A stretch of DNA of 64,000 bases from Papio anubis (taxonomy: Eukaryota; Chordata; Mammalia; Primates; Cercopithecidae). Both the position numbers and the translations under genes were made by a program. Where the stretch lies: contig NC_044977.1 in assembly GCF_008728515.1 (NCBI RefSeq), positions 1-64,000 on the forward strand, written 5' to 3'. The notes beneath the pieces are model-generated. The model was not told the DNA's origin. It was given only the letters and a program-made list of their open reading frames with translations, and did not search any database. Shown here piece after piece: positions 45,721 through 56,158 of the stretch (positions are counted from its first letter, which is position 1; each line of letters opens with the position of its first letter).

Positions 45721-46222
45721 GAGAGACCCTTGTGTGGAGGTCTGACCTTCAATAGATGCAGCCAGGAAGCTGCTCTGCTCCATAGAAAACCCTGACCCAG
45801 AAGCAGGGCGTCTATGAGTAGTTTAGCATCAGGTTCCTCACGTTATGTGATGGGTCCCGGGGTGACCGCCTTTCTGGCAGCAGCCCGTTTCCCAGGACAA
45901 GGGGCTCTCTGCAGCAGACCCCAGTTCCTGGCACGGGGACAGCGGAGGACTGGCTATGGGAGGCCACCAAAGGCTCTGTGGTGCTGCCATGTCCTTCCTC
46001 CTGGGCGGGATTCTGACTTAGAGTCCTTCAGTCATAACCCCACAGACTTAGCTTTACCCCACTGGCTCCTCAGCCAGGCACATACACCAAGTGTCTGAAC
46101 CTGTGGTTCCTCTCCTGCTGAGCAGGATTACCAGGGTAGCAACACATGGGCAACAACACATGGGGAACACACACAGTAAAACTAACCTGTGTCACACGGG
46201 GCTAACCATGATGCTTTCCAGG
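45721..46222 (-). pseudogene. 28S ribosomal RNA pseudogene, 3' end
   Basis: Antisense match to the last part of human 28S rRNA. Landmarks on the plus strand: acccttgtgt at the 3' terminus, ttcaatagatgcagc, gacccagaagcagg, cgtttcccaggacaaggggc, gcgggattctgacttagag, cagtcataaccccacagac, cacatacaccaagtgtctga and gagcaggattacca. The GC-rich expansion segment is shortened and many CpGs have become TpG/CpA. Near 46,145 there is a small duplication (caacacatggg twice). Upstream 28S sequence is lost beyond about 46,222. It cannot form functional rRNA. Confidence 0.93.
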
Positions 46223-46291
46223 GCATGCCCACCGCTCTGGGGTGAATCCATTCCAGTTTGCCTTGCCCTTCGCAAAGAAAAGAGAACTCTC

Positions 46292-46996
46292 CAGGCGCCC
46301 TGGCTCATGCCTGTAATCCCAGCACTTTGGGAGACTGAGGGGGGCGGATCACCTGAGAACAGGGGTTCAAGATCAGCTTGGCCAACATGGTGAAACCCTG
46401 TCTCTACAAAAATACAAAAATTAGCAGGGCATGATGGCGGACGCCTGTTTTCACTCGCGTCCGTGTGGAAAGACCACCAAACAGGCTTTGTGTGAGCAAC
46501 GAGGCTGTTTATTTTACCTGGGTGCAGGCAGGCTGAGTCCAAAAAGAGAGTCGGCGAAGCGAGATAGGGTTGGGGCCGTTTTATAAGAATTGGGTAGGTT
46601 GTGGAAAATTGCAGTTAAAGGGGGTCGTTCTCTGGCTGGCAGGGGTGGGGGTCTCAAGGTGCTCAGTGGGGGAGCTTTTGAGTCAGCATGGGCTGGGAGA
46701 AGGAATTTCACAAGGTAACATCATCAGTTAAGGCAGGAACCGGCCATTTTCACTTCTTTTGTCATTCTTCAGTTACTTCCGGCCATCTGGATGTATACGT
46801 GCAGGTCATAGGGGATATGATGGCTTAGCTGGGGCTCAGAGGCCTGACACCTGTAATCCCAGCTACCTGGGAGGTTGTGGTGGAAGAATCGCTTGAACCC
46901 AGGAGGTGGAGGTTGCAGTGAGCCATGATCGCGCCCTTGCAATCCAGCCTGGGCGACAAGAGTGAAAATATGTCTCAAAAAAAAAAAAAAAAAGAC
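46292..46996 (+). repeat. Alu element, sense, split by an LTR7 insertion
   Basis: Left part 46,292-46,447 (gcgccctggctcatgcctgt ... gatggcggacgcctg) and right part 46,850-46,996 (cctgtaatcccagctacctg ... A tail) join at cctg, which is present on both sides of the LTR. Confidence 0.95.
46448..46849 (-). mobile_element. Solo LTR7 of HERV-H
   Basis: On the minus strand the LTR starts TGTCAGGCCTCTGAGCCCC and contains gacctgcacgtatacatcc, ccttaactgatgatg, an AATAAA signal (46,508-46,513 on the plus strand as tttatt) and a 3' end near cacacggacgcgagtg. About 402 bp. Flanked by a cctg duplication (46,444-46,447 and 46,850-46,853) in an Alu. No HERV-H internal sequence, so it is a solo LTR formed by LTR-LTR recombination. 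LTR7 can drive transcription in early embryonic cells; its outward direction here is toward lower coordinates. Activity of this copy is unknown. Confidence 0.93.
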
Positions 46997-47009
46997 ACAA
47001 ATTATTAGG

Positions 47010-47286
47010 TGGGCTCTGTTGCCCAGGCTGGAGTGTAGTGGCTTGATTTCAGATCTCTGTGGCAACCTCCAACTCCCGGGTTCAAGTAATTATCCTGCCT
47101 CTGCCTCCAGAGTAGCTAGGACTACAGGCACACATGCCACCATGCCTGGCTATTTTTTGTATTTTTGGTAGAAACGGGGTTTCACCATGTTGGCCAGGCT
47201 GGTTTTGAACTCCTGACCTCAAGCAATCCGCCCGCTGTAGCCTCCCAAAATGCTAGGATTACAGGTGTCAGCCACCGCCACTGGTC
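47010..47286 (-). repeat. Alu element, antisense, tail end missing
   Basis: gctctgttgcccaggctgga to cagccaccgccactggtc. Confidence 0.93.
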
Positions 47287-47403
47287 TATGTGTTTCTTAT
47301 TTAAATATCTCTTCTGAGGGTCATGAGAATTCTCATTAATTTCACTTAGAGATTCTGGAGAGAAAAGCCTCTGTTATTGTCATTGTAAAAGTAAAAAAAA
47401 GTA

Positions 47404-47699
47404 GACCTTTTTTTTCTTTTGAGACAGAGTTTTGCTCTTTTTGCCCAGGCTGGAGTGCAATGGCCCAATCTCAGCTCACTGCAACTTTTGCCTCCTAGGT
47501 TCAAGCGATTCTCCTGCCTCGGCCTCCTAAGTAGCTGGGATTACAGACATGTGCCACCATGCTGGCTAATTTTGTATTTTTAGTAGAGACGGGGTTTTAC
47601 CATGCTAGTCAGGCTGGTCTTGAACTCCTGACCTCAGGTGATCCACCTGCCTTGGCCTCCAAAATGCTGGGATCACAGGCATGAGCAACTGTGTTCAGC
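47404..47699 (-). repeat. Alu element, antisense
   Basis: cttttgagacagagttttgc, both arms, ends gcatgagcaactgtgttcag. Confidence 0.95.
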
Positions 47700-47994
47700 T
47701 TTTTTTTTTTTTTTTTTGACAGAGTCTCTTTCTATTGCCCAGGCTGGAACACAGTGGCACAATGATAGCTCACTGCATCATCAAACTCCTGGAGCTCAAG
47801 CAATCCTCCTGGCTCAGCCTCCCAAGTAACTAGGATTACAGGTGCACACCACCATGCCCAGGTAATTTTTTAATTTTTTCTTTTTTTACACAAAAATGTC
47901 TCAACATGGATTTTTTTTTTCTTCTTTTGGCAGAGATGATGCCACATTATGTTGCCCAGGCTGGTCTCAAACTCCCCGCTTGAAGTCATCCTTT
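47700..47994 (-). repeat. Old Alu, antisense, cut by the HERV-W LTR
   Basis: T18 tail, gacagagtctctttctattg, through ctggtctcaaactccccgct and ends cttgaagtcatcctttt. Its left-arm end is missing because LTR17 begins at 47,995. Confidence 0.9.
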
Positions 47995-48707
47995 TGAGAG
48001 ATAGGACTAGCTGGAATTCATAGGCTGACTATGAATCCCTAAGCCTAGCTGGGAAGGTGACTGCATCCACCTTTAAACAGGGGGCTTGCAACTTACCTCA
48101 CACCCGACCAATCAGAGAGCTCACTAAAATGCTAATTAGGCAAAAACAGGAGGTAAAGAAATAGCCAATCGTCTATGGCCTGAGAGCACAGCGAGAGGGA
48201 TAATGATCGGGATATAAACCCAGGCATTGGAGCCAGCAATGGCTACCCTCTTTGGGTCCCCTCCCTTTGTATGGGAGCTCTGTTTTCACTCTATTAAATC
48301 TTGCAACTGCATTCTCTTCTGGTCCGTGTTTGTTATGGCTGGAACCGAGCTTTGGCTCACCGTCCACCACTGCTGTTTGCCACTGCCTCAGACCTGCCTC
48401 TGACTTCCATCCCTTCAGATCTGGCCAGGTGTCTGCTGTGCTCCTGATCCAGTGAGGCGCCCGTTGCTGCTCCTGATCGGGCTAGAGGCTTGCCATTGTT
48501 CCTGTAGTGCTAAGTGCCCAAGTTCCTCCTAATGAAGCTGAACACTAGCCACTGGGTTCCATGGTTCTCTTCTGTGACACACGGCTCCTAATAGAGCTAT
48601 AACACTCACCGCACAGAATCTGTGAGGCCAGGAACCCCAGGTCAGAGTACAGGAGGCTTGCCACCATCTTGGGAGCTCTGGGAGCAAGGACACCCCCCTC
48701 CTTAACA
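47995..48707 (+). mobile_element. HERV-W 5' LTR (LTR17)
   Basis: Starts tgagagataggactagctgg and ends ccttaaca. It shows the known LTR17 arrangement: ccaatcagagagctc (CCAAT at 48,118-48,122), gatataaacc (TATA at 48,211-48,220), attaaa polyadenylation signal (48,293-48,298), then R/U5 with gcttgccattgttcctg. About 713 bp, slightly shorter than full LTR17 because of small U5 deletions. HERV-W LTRs are active promoters in placenta at some loci; this copy's activity is unknown. Confidence 0.95.
48118..48298 (+). promoter_or_regulatory. LTR17 core promoter and polyadenylation signal
   Basis: CCAAT box at 48,118, TATA-like gatataaac at 48,211 and attaaa at 48,293 in the standard spacing of a HERV-W LTR. 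Predicted transcription is toward the satellite. Confidence 0.6.
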
Positions 48708-48710
48708 TTT

Positions 48711-48728
48711 TAGCGACCACGAAGGGAC
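48711..48728 (+). other. HERV-W primer binding site
   Basis: tagcgaccacgaagggac directly after the LTR, the tRNA-Trp-type primer site that gives HERV-W its name, with the second base altered (TAG for TGG). Confidence 0.8.
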
Positions 48729-50161
48729 CTCCAAAGCAGTGAGTAATATTGGACCGCTTTCGCTTGCTATTCTGTCCTATCCTTCCTTGAATTGTAGGGA
48801 AATACTGGGCACCTCTTGGCTGGTTAAAAACATTTAGCATGGCGTGTGAGGCTCAGGTGTGAGGCTATCTGGGAAAGGGCTTGCTAACAACCCCCAGCCC
48901 TTCTGGGTTGGGGACGTTGGTCTGCCTGGAGCCAGCTTCCACTTTCAATTTTCCTGGGGAAGCCAAGGACCCACTAGAGGCAGAAAGCTGTCAGCATCGA
49001 GCTCCCAGCATTAGCCGGTTGAGATCATGGTGCAGCCAGAAGTGTCTATTCAACTTCACCCATGCATGAGCCCCTACCTTTCCTTCTGACCTATACCTCC
49101 TGGCTCCCAATCACAACTTTCTTGAAAGTTTAGTCCCAAAATTCTCCTTACCTCTGAATCTACTTCCTCTGATCCTTGCCTCCTAGGTACTGATGACTTT
49201 CATTTACTCTAGCAAGTTGTATCTCCAAAGGAATCTAAGGAAAATCTACCCTGCGTTCTTAGGCATCTAGGCTATAAACCCAGGGAGTCTCATCCCTGGC
49301 ATCCCTCCCAATTTAGGTATACACCTCTCGACATGGGCAGTTATGTAGGACCTGTTCTCCACCACCCACACCAGGGCCCCAAGTTTATAATGGCTGAGAG
49401 AGAGAAAGAGAGAGAGAGAGATGAAGAGAGAAAAAAAGAGAGACAGAGAGAGAGAGACAAGGGAGAGAAAGAGAGAGACAAAGAGGGAGTCAAAGAGAAA
49501 AAGAAAGAAAAGGATAGAAATAAAAATTGTTAAAAAGTGTGCCCTATTCCTTTAAAAGCCAGTGTAAATTTAAAACCTGTAATTGATAATTGAAGGTCTT
49601 TTCTGTGACCCTATAACACTCCAGTGCCACTTTGTTGTCAATGTAAATAATGGCATAGCCCGAAAGCACTGACGCCACTGACAACCCGTAGCTTTCCTAT
49701 GAAAAATCCTTAACCCAGTAACCCATGGATGGGCCAAATGCATTCAGTCAGTAGCGGCAACTGCTTTGCTAAAAGTAGAAAAATAACTTTTAGAGGAAAC
49801 CTTGATGTGAGCACACCTCACCAGTTCAGAATTATTATAAGTCATAAAGGTAGCTTACTAACTCAAAAATCTTAAAGTATGGGGGTCTTCTGTTAAAAAA
49901 GGGTAAGGTAACTCCAACCACTGATAATTCCCTTAACCAGCAGATTTCTTAACAGGGGATTTAAATCTTAATTACCATACAAAGTTCCCATCAGACCTAT
50001 GAGGAACTCCCTTCAGGACAGGATGATAGATGGTTCCTCCCAGGTGATTGAGAAAAAAACCCAATAGGTATTCAGTAATTAATACGGAGACTCTTGTGGA
50101 AGCAGAGTTAGAAAAGTTGCCTAATAATTGGTCTCCTCAAACGTGTGAGCTCTTTGCACTC
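48729..50161 (+). pseudogene. HERV-W leader and pre-gag region, truncated
   Basis: Follows the primer site with the HERV-W leader (gtgagtaatattggaccg, tgaggctatctgggaaaggg, gccggttgagatcatggtgc, gatccttgcctcctaggtac), a GAGA-rich tract, and then the segment containing taataattggtctcctcaaa at 50,124-50,143. No frame of note; no gag, pol or env protein is encoded. The provirus ends abruptly at about 50,161, where alpha satellite starts; there is no 3' LTR. Confidence 0.85.
49393..49512. repeat. GAGA-rich purine tract in the HERV-W leader
   Basis: Mostly GA/AGAGAG with few pyrimidines. A 66-codon Arg/Glu/Lys-rich frame across it is an artefact. Confidence 0.9.
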
Positions 50162-50828
50162 AGAAATGTCCCTTTTTAGGTTCCACAAAAAGAGTGTTTT
50201 CAACCAGCTGAATCAAAATAAAGGTTAAACTCTGTGAGATGAATCCACGGATAATACAGAGAGTTTCTTTCTAGTTTTTATCACAGGATATTTGGTTTTT
50301 CACTACAGACCTCAAAGGGTTTGGAAATATCCCTTCTTAGATTCCACATGAAGAGTATTTCCAACCTGCTGAATAAAAAGGAAAATTTAATCCTGTGAGA
50401 TCAATTCACACATCACAAAGCATTCTCACAAACAGCTTTGAAATGTTCCTTTGTCTATTCCACAGAAAGAGTGTTTCCAAGCTGCTAAATTGAAAGAAAG
50501 GCTTAACTCTGTGAGATGAATCCACAGATTACACAGTGTTTTCACAGAAAGCTTCTTTCTAGTTTTTATTACGAGGTATTCAGTTTTTATAGGACCCAAT
50601 GGGCTCTGAAATTTTTCTTTATAGATTCTACAAAAACAGTGTTTCCAGCCTTCAGAATCAATAGAATGCTTAAACTCTGTGAGATGAATCCACACATTGC
50701 AATGCATTTTCATGCAGAACTTGTTTCTTTTTTATCATCTGATAATCAGATTTTCACTGTAGGCCTCAAAAGGTTTCAAAATGCCCCTTCCTAGATTCTA
50801 GAAAACGAGTGTTTCCAACTTGCTGAAT

Positions 50829-50848
50829 TAAAAAAAAAAAAAAAAAAC
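50829..50848. repeat. A-run expansion inside an alphoid monomer
   Basis: About 19 A residues replace a short A run of the monomer, lengthening the local spacing to about 189 bp. Confidence 0.9.
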
Positions 50849-53800
50849 CCTTTAGCTCGGTGAGAAAAATCTGCACATCATAAAGTGTTTTCACAGAAAA
50901 CTTCTTTCTAGTTTTTATCTCAAGAGATTCGGTTTTGGACTAAAGACGTCAATGGGCTTTGAAATGTCCCTTCCTATATTCCAAAGGAAAAAAAAAAAGT
51001 GTTTCCAATCTGTTGAATCAAAGAAAGGTTTAACTTTATGACATGAATTCACACATCACAAAGCGTTTTCACAGAAATCTTCTCTCTATTTCTCATCAGT
51101 GAATATTCGGTTTTTCACTATAGGCCTCAAAGACCTCTGAAATTTCCCTACGTAGAGTCCATAAAAAGAGTGTTTCCAACCTGCTGAATCAAAAGAAAGG
51201 TTTAATTCTGTGAGATGAATCCACAGATTACACAGAGTTTTCACAGAGAGCTTATTTGTAGTTTTTGTCTTGGGATATTCGGTTTTTCACTGTAGGCTTC
51301 AATGGGCTTGGAAATGTCCCTGCATAGATTCCACAAAAGGAGCATATCCAAGTTGCTGAATCAAAAGAAAAATTTTACTGTGTGAGGTGAATTCACATAG
51401 GCATTTTCACAGGTAGCTTCTTTCTAGTTTTTATTGGAGGATATTCGGTTTTTTATGATAGGTATCAATGGGCTCTGAAATTTCCCTTTGTAGATTCCTC
51501 AGAAAGTGTGTTTCCAAGCTGCTGAATCAAGAGAAAGGTTTAACCTGGTGAGATGAATCTACACATCGCCCAGCATATTCTAACAGACCTTCTTTCTAGT
51601 TTTTATTGTGGGATATTCAGATTTTCACTATAGGCCTCAATGGCTCTGAAATGTCCCTACATAGATTTTGGAAACAGAGTTATTAGCTGCTGAATTAAAA
51701 CAAAGGTTTAACTTTGTGAGATGAATCCACACATTGCAAAGCAATTTCACAGAGAGCTTCTTTCTAGTTTTCATCACAGGATATTTTGTTTTTAACTATA
51801 GGCCTCAATGGGCTCCAAAATGTCCCTTCATTGTTTCTACAAAAAGAACATCTCCAACCTGCTGAAACAAAAGAAGGATTTAATTCTTTGAGATGAATCC
51901 ACACATTATGAAAAGTTTTAACAGAGAGCTTCTTTCTATTTTTTATTGTGGCATATTAGGTTTTTTATTATAAGCCTCAATGGAATTTGAAATGTCCCTT
52001 CATTGATTCTACAAAAAGTGTGCTTCCTACATGCTGAGTAAAAAGAAATGTTTGACTCTGTAAGATGAATCCACACTTTGCAAAGCATTTTCACAGAGAG
52101 ATTCTTTCTTGTTTTCATCAGGGGATACCCTTTTCTAAACTGTAGGCCTCAATGGTCTCCAAAATGTCCCTTTGTAGATTCCACAAGAAGAGTGTTTCCA
52201 ACATACTGGATCAAAGGAAAACTTTAACTCTGTGAGATAAATTCACATATTGCAATGCGTTTTCAAAGATAGCTTCCTTCTAGTTTCTATCAGGTGATAT
52301 TTGGTTTTCACTACAGACATTAATGGTATCTGAAATGTCCCTTCATAGTTTCCACAGAAAGAGTGTTTCCAACCTGCTGAGTCAAAAGAAAGGTTTAACT
52401 CTTTGAGATGAATCCACACATCACAAAGCATTGTCAAAGAGAGTTTCTTTCTAGTTTTTATTGTGAGATATTTGACTTTTCAATATAAGCCACAATGGGG
52501 TAAGAAATGTCCATCTGTAAATTCTAGGAAGAGTGTTTCCACCCTGCTGAATCAAAAGAAAGGTTTACCTCTGTGAGATGAATCCACATGTTGTAAACAG
52601 TTTTCACAGAGAGCTTATTTCTTGTTTTTATCAGGACATTCGGTTTTTGACTAAAGGCATCAATGGGCTTGGAAATGTCTTTTTGTAGATTCCACAAGAA
52701 AAGTTTCCCAACATGCTGAATCAAAGCAAAATTTACTTCTTTGAGATTAATCCACGCGTTGTAAAACATTTCACTGTAGCTCCTTTCTAGTTTTTATTGG
52801 GAGATTTTTGGTTTTCACTATAGGCATCAATGGACTCTGAAAAGTCCCTTTGTAGATTTCACAGAAAGAGTGTTTTCTAGTTGCTAAATCAAAAGAAAGG
52901 TTTAACTCTGTGAGGTGAATCCACATGTCACCAAATGTTTCTTAGATATCTTCTTTCCAGTTTTTATCGCTTGATATTCAATTTTTCACTATAGGCCCCG
53001 TGGGGCTCTGAAATGTCCTTTTCTACATTCCATGAATAAAGTTTCTCCAACCTGCTGAATCAAAAGAAAGGTTTAACTTTGTGAGATGCATTCACACACT
53101 GCAAAGCAGTTTCACAGATAGCTAGTTTTTTTGTTTTTGTCGCTGGATATTTGTTTTTTTACTACAGGCCTCGATGGGTTCTGAAACATCCTTTTGTAGA
53201 TATTAGAAAAAGAGTATCTCCTACGTACTGAATCAAAAGAAAGGTTTAAACCTGTGAGATGGATACACCAATTGCAAAGTGCTTTCACAGAGAACTTCTT
53301 TCTAATTTTCATCATGGGATAATCAATTTTACTCTATAGGCCTCGAACAGTGATAAAATGTCCCTTCATAGATTCTACAAAAAGTGTTTCAAACAAGGAG
53401 AATCAATGGAATATTTAACTCTTTGAGATGAATCCACACATTGCAAAGAGTTTTCACAGACAGCTTCCTTCTATTTTTTTATCACGTGATATTCGGTTTT
53501 TCATTATAGCCCTCAAAGAACTCCGAAATGTTTCTACATAGATTCTATTAAAAAAGTGTTTCCAACCGGCTAAATCAAAAGAAAGGTTTAACTCTGTAAG
53601 AGGAATCCACACATCACAAAGTGTTGGCACAGATAGCTTTTTTCTAGTTTTTGTCACAAGTTATTCAGTTTTTCACTATAGAAGCCAGTGGGCTTTGAAA
53701 TGTTCCTTTGTAGATTCCACCAAAAGAGTGTTTCCAACCTGCTGAATCAAAAGAAAGATTTAACTCTGTGAGATGAATCCACACATTACACACCATTTTG

Positions 53801-56135
53801 ACAGAGAGCTTCTTTTTAGTTTTTATCGCAGGATATTCGGTTTTTAACTCTAGGCCTCAATGGGCTCCGAAATGTCCCATTGTATATTCCACAAAAAGAG
53901 GGTTTTGAAACTACTGAATCAAAAGAAAGGTTTAACGCTGTTAGATAAATCCACACATCACAAAGCATTTTGACAGAGCTTCTTTTTAATTTTTACTGTG
54001 GGATATTTGGTTTTTCAGTATAGGCCTCAATAGGCTTCAAAATGTCCCTTTGCTGATTTTACACAAAGAGTGTTTCCTCCATGAGGAATCAAAAGAAATG
54101 TTTAACTCTGAAAGGTTAATCCACCCACCACAAAGCATTTTTACAACAACATTCTTTCCAGTTTGTATTGCAAGATATTTGGATTTTCATTATAGGCCTC
54201 AATGTGCTTTCAAATGTCCCTTCATAGACTACCCAAAACAGTGTTTCCAAACTGCTGTATCAAAAGAAAAATTTACACTTGTGTGATGAATCCACTCATC
54301 ATAATGCGTTTTCTCAGATAGATTCTTTCTAGTTTTTACCAGAGATATTCGGTTTTTAACCATAGGCCTTAGTGAGTCCTGAAATGTTCCTTTGTAGATT
54401 CCATAAAAAGAGTGTTTCCAACCTTTAGGTTCAGTAAAAATGTATAACTCTGTGAGATTAATCCACACATTGGAAAGAGTTTTCACAGAGAGCTTCTTTC
54501 CAGTTTTTAACACGGGATATGGGCTCCAAAATGTCCCTTTGCAACTTCTACAAAAAGAGTGTTTCCAACCTGCTGAATCAAAAGGAAGGTTTAACTCTGT
54601 GAGATGAATACACCCATTGCAAAGTGTTTTCACAGAGAGCTTCTTTCTACTTTTTCTTGCTGAATATTCAGTTTTTCATTACAGGCCTCAATTGGCTTTG
54701 GAATGTCTTTTCATAGATTTTTTAAAGAGTATTTCCAACCTCCAAAATTAAAAGAATATTTTAACTCTGTGAGATGAATCTACCTGAATGAGCAGAAATG
54801 TTTAACTCTGTGACATGAATCCACACATTGCAAAGCATTTTCTCAGAGAGCTTCCTTCTACTTTTTATCATGAGATATTTGGTTTTTCACTATAGGTCAT
54901 AATGGGCTGCGAAATGTCCCTTCGTAGATTCTACAAAAAGGGTGTTTCCAACCTGCTGAATTGAAAGAATGTTTTATCTCTGTGAAAGGAATCCACACAT
55001 AGTAAAGTGGTTTCACAGAGAGCTTATTTCTAGCTTTCATCATAGGATACACAATTTTTTACTTTAGGCCTCAATGGCTTCCAGAATGTCACTTCATTGA
55101 TTCTACAAAAAGAATATTTCCAACCTGAAGAATCAAAAGAAAGGTTTAACTCTGTGACATGAATCTACACATCACACACCGTTTTGACAGAGAGCTTCTT
55201 TCTAATTTTTACTGCAAGATATTCAGTTTTTCACTCTAGGCCTCAATGGGCTTCAAAATGTCCCTTCATAGATTCCACAGAAAGAAGGTTTCAAAAAGGC
55301 TGAATCAAAAGAAAGGTTTAACTCTATTCGATGAATCCACACATCGCAAAGTGTTTTAAAAGACAGTTTCTTTCTAGTTTTTTATCACGGCGTATTTGGT
55401 TTTTCTGTATAGGTCTAGAAAGGCTCCAAAATATCCCTTTGTTGATTCTACACAAACAGTGCTTCCACTGTACCAAATCAAAAGAAAGGTTTAAGTCTGA
55501 GAGATCAATCCACCCATCACAAAGCATTTTCAGAAAGACATTTTTTTCTAGTTTCTATCACAGGATATTTGGTTTTTCACTACAGGCCTCAATGTGCTTT
55601 GAAATGTTCCTTCATAGGTAACACAAAAAGAGTGTTTCCAACCTGCTGAATCAAAAGAAAAATTTAAATCTATGTTATGAATCTACCCATCACAATGCGT
55701 TTTCTCAAATAGATTCTTTCTAGTTTTTATCAGAGATATTTGGTTCTTCACTATAGGCCTAAGTGGGCTCCAAAATGTTCCTTTGTAGATTCCATAAAAA
55801 GAATGTTTCCAACCTGTGGTTTCAGTAGAAAGGTATAACTCTGTTACACGAATCCACACACTGCAAAGAGTTTTCACAGAGAGCTTCTTTCTGGTGTGTA
55901 TCACAGGGTATTCGGTTTTTCACTATAAGCTGCAATGGGCTCCAAAATGTCCCTTTGTAGATTCCATAAAAAGACTGTTTCCAACCTGTTTAATCAAAAG
56001 AAAGGTTGATCTCTGTGAGAAAAATCCACCCATCTCAAAGTGTTTTTCACTATAGGCTTTCTAACTTTTTTCACTCAATATTCAGTTTTTTACTGTAGGT
56101 GTCAATCAGCTGCAAAATGTCCCTTCATAGATTCT

Positions 56136-56158
56136 AAAAAAAAAAAAAAAAAAAAAAA
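56136..56158. repeat. A-run expansion inside an alphoid monomer
   Basis: A pure A run of more than 20 at a position where other monomers have acaaaaaga. Confidence 0.9.

Noticed and set aside
45060..45755. Overlapping proline/arginine-rich frames on both strands, considered as a DUX4- or D4Z4-like remnant
   Set aside because: No homeodomain-like motif in any frame; the GC-rich spacer next to 28S explains the composition better.
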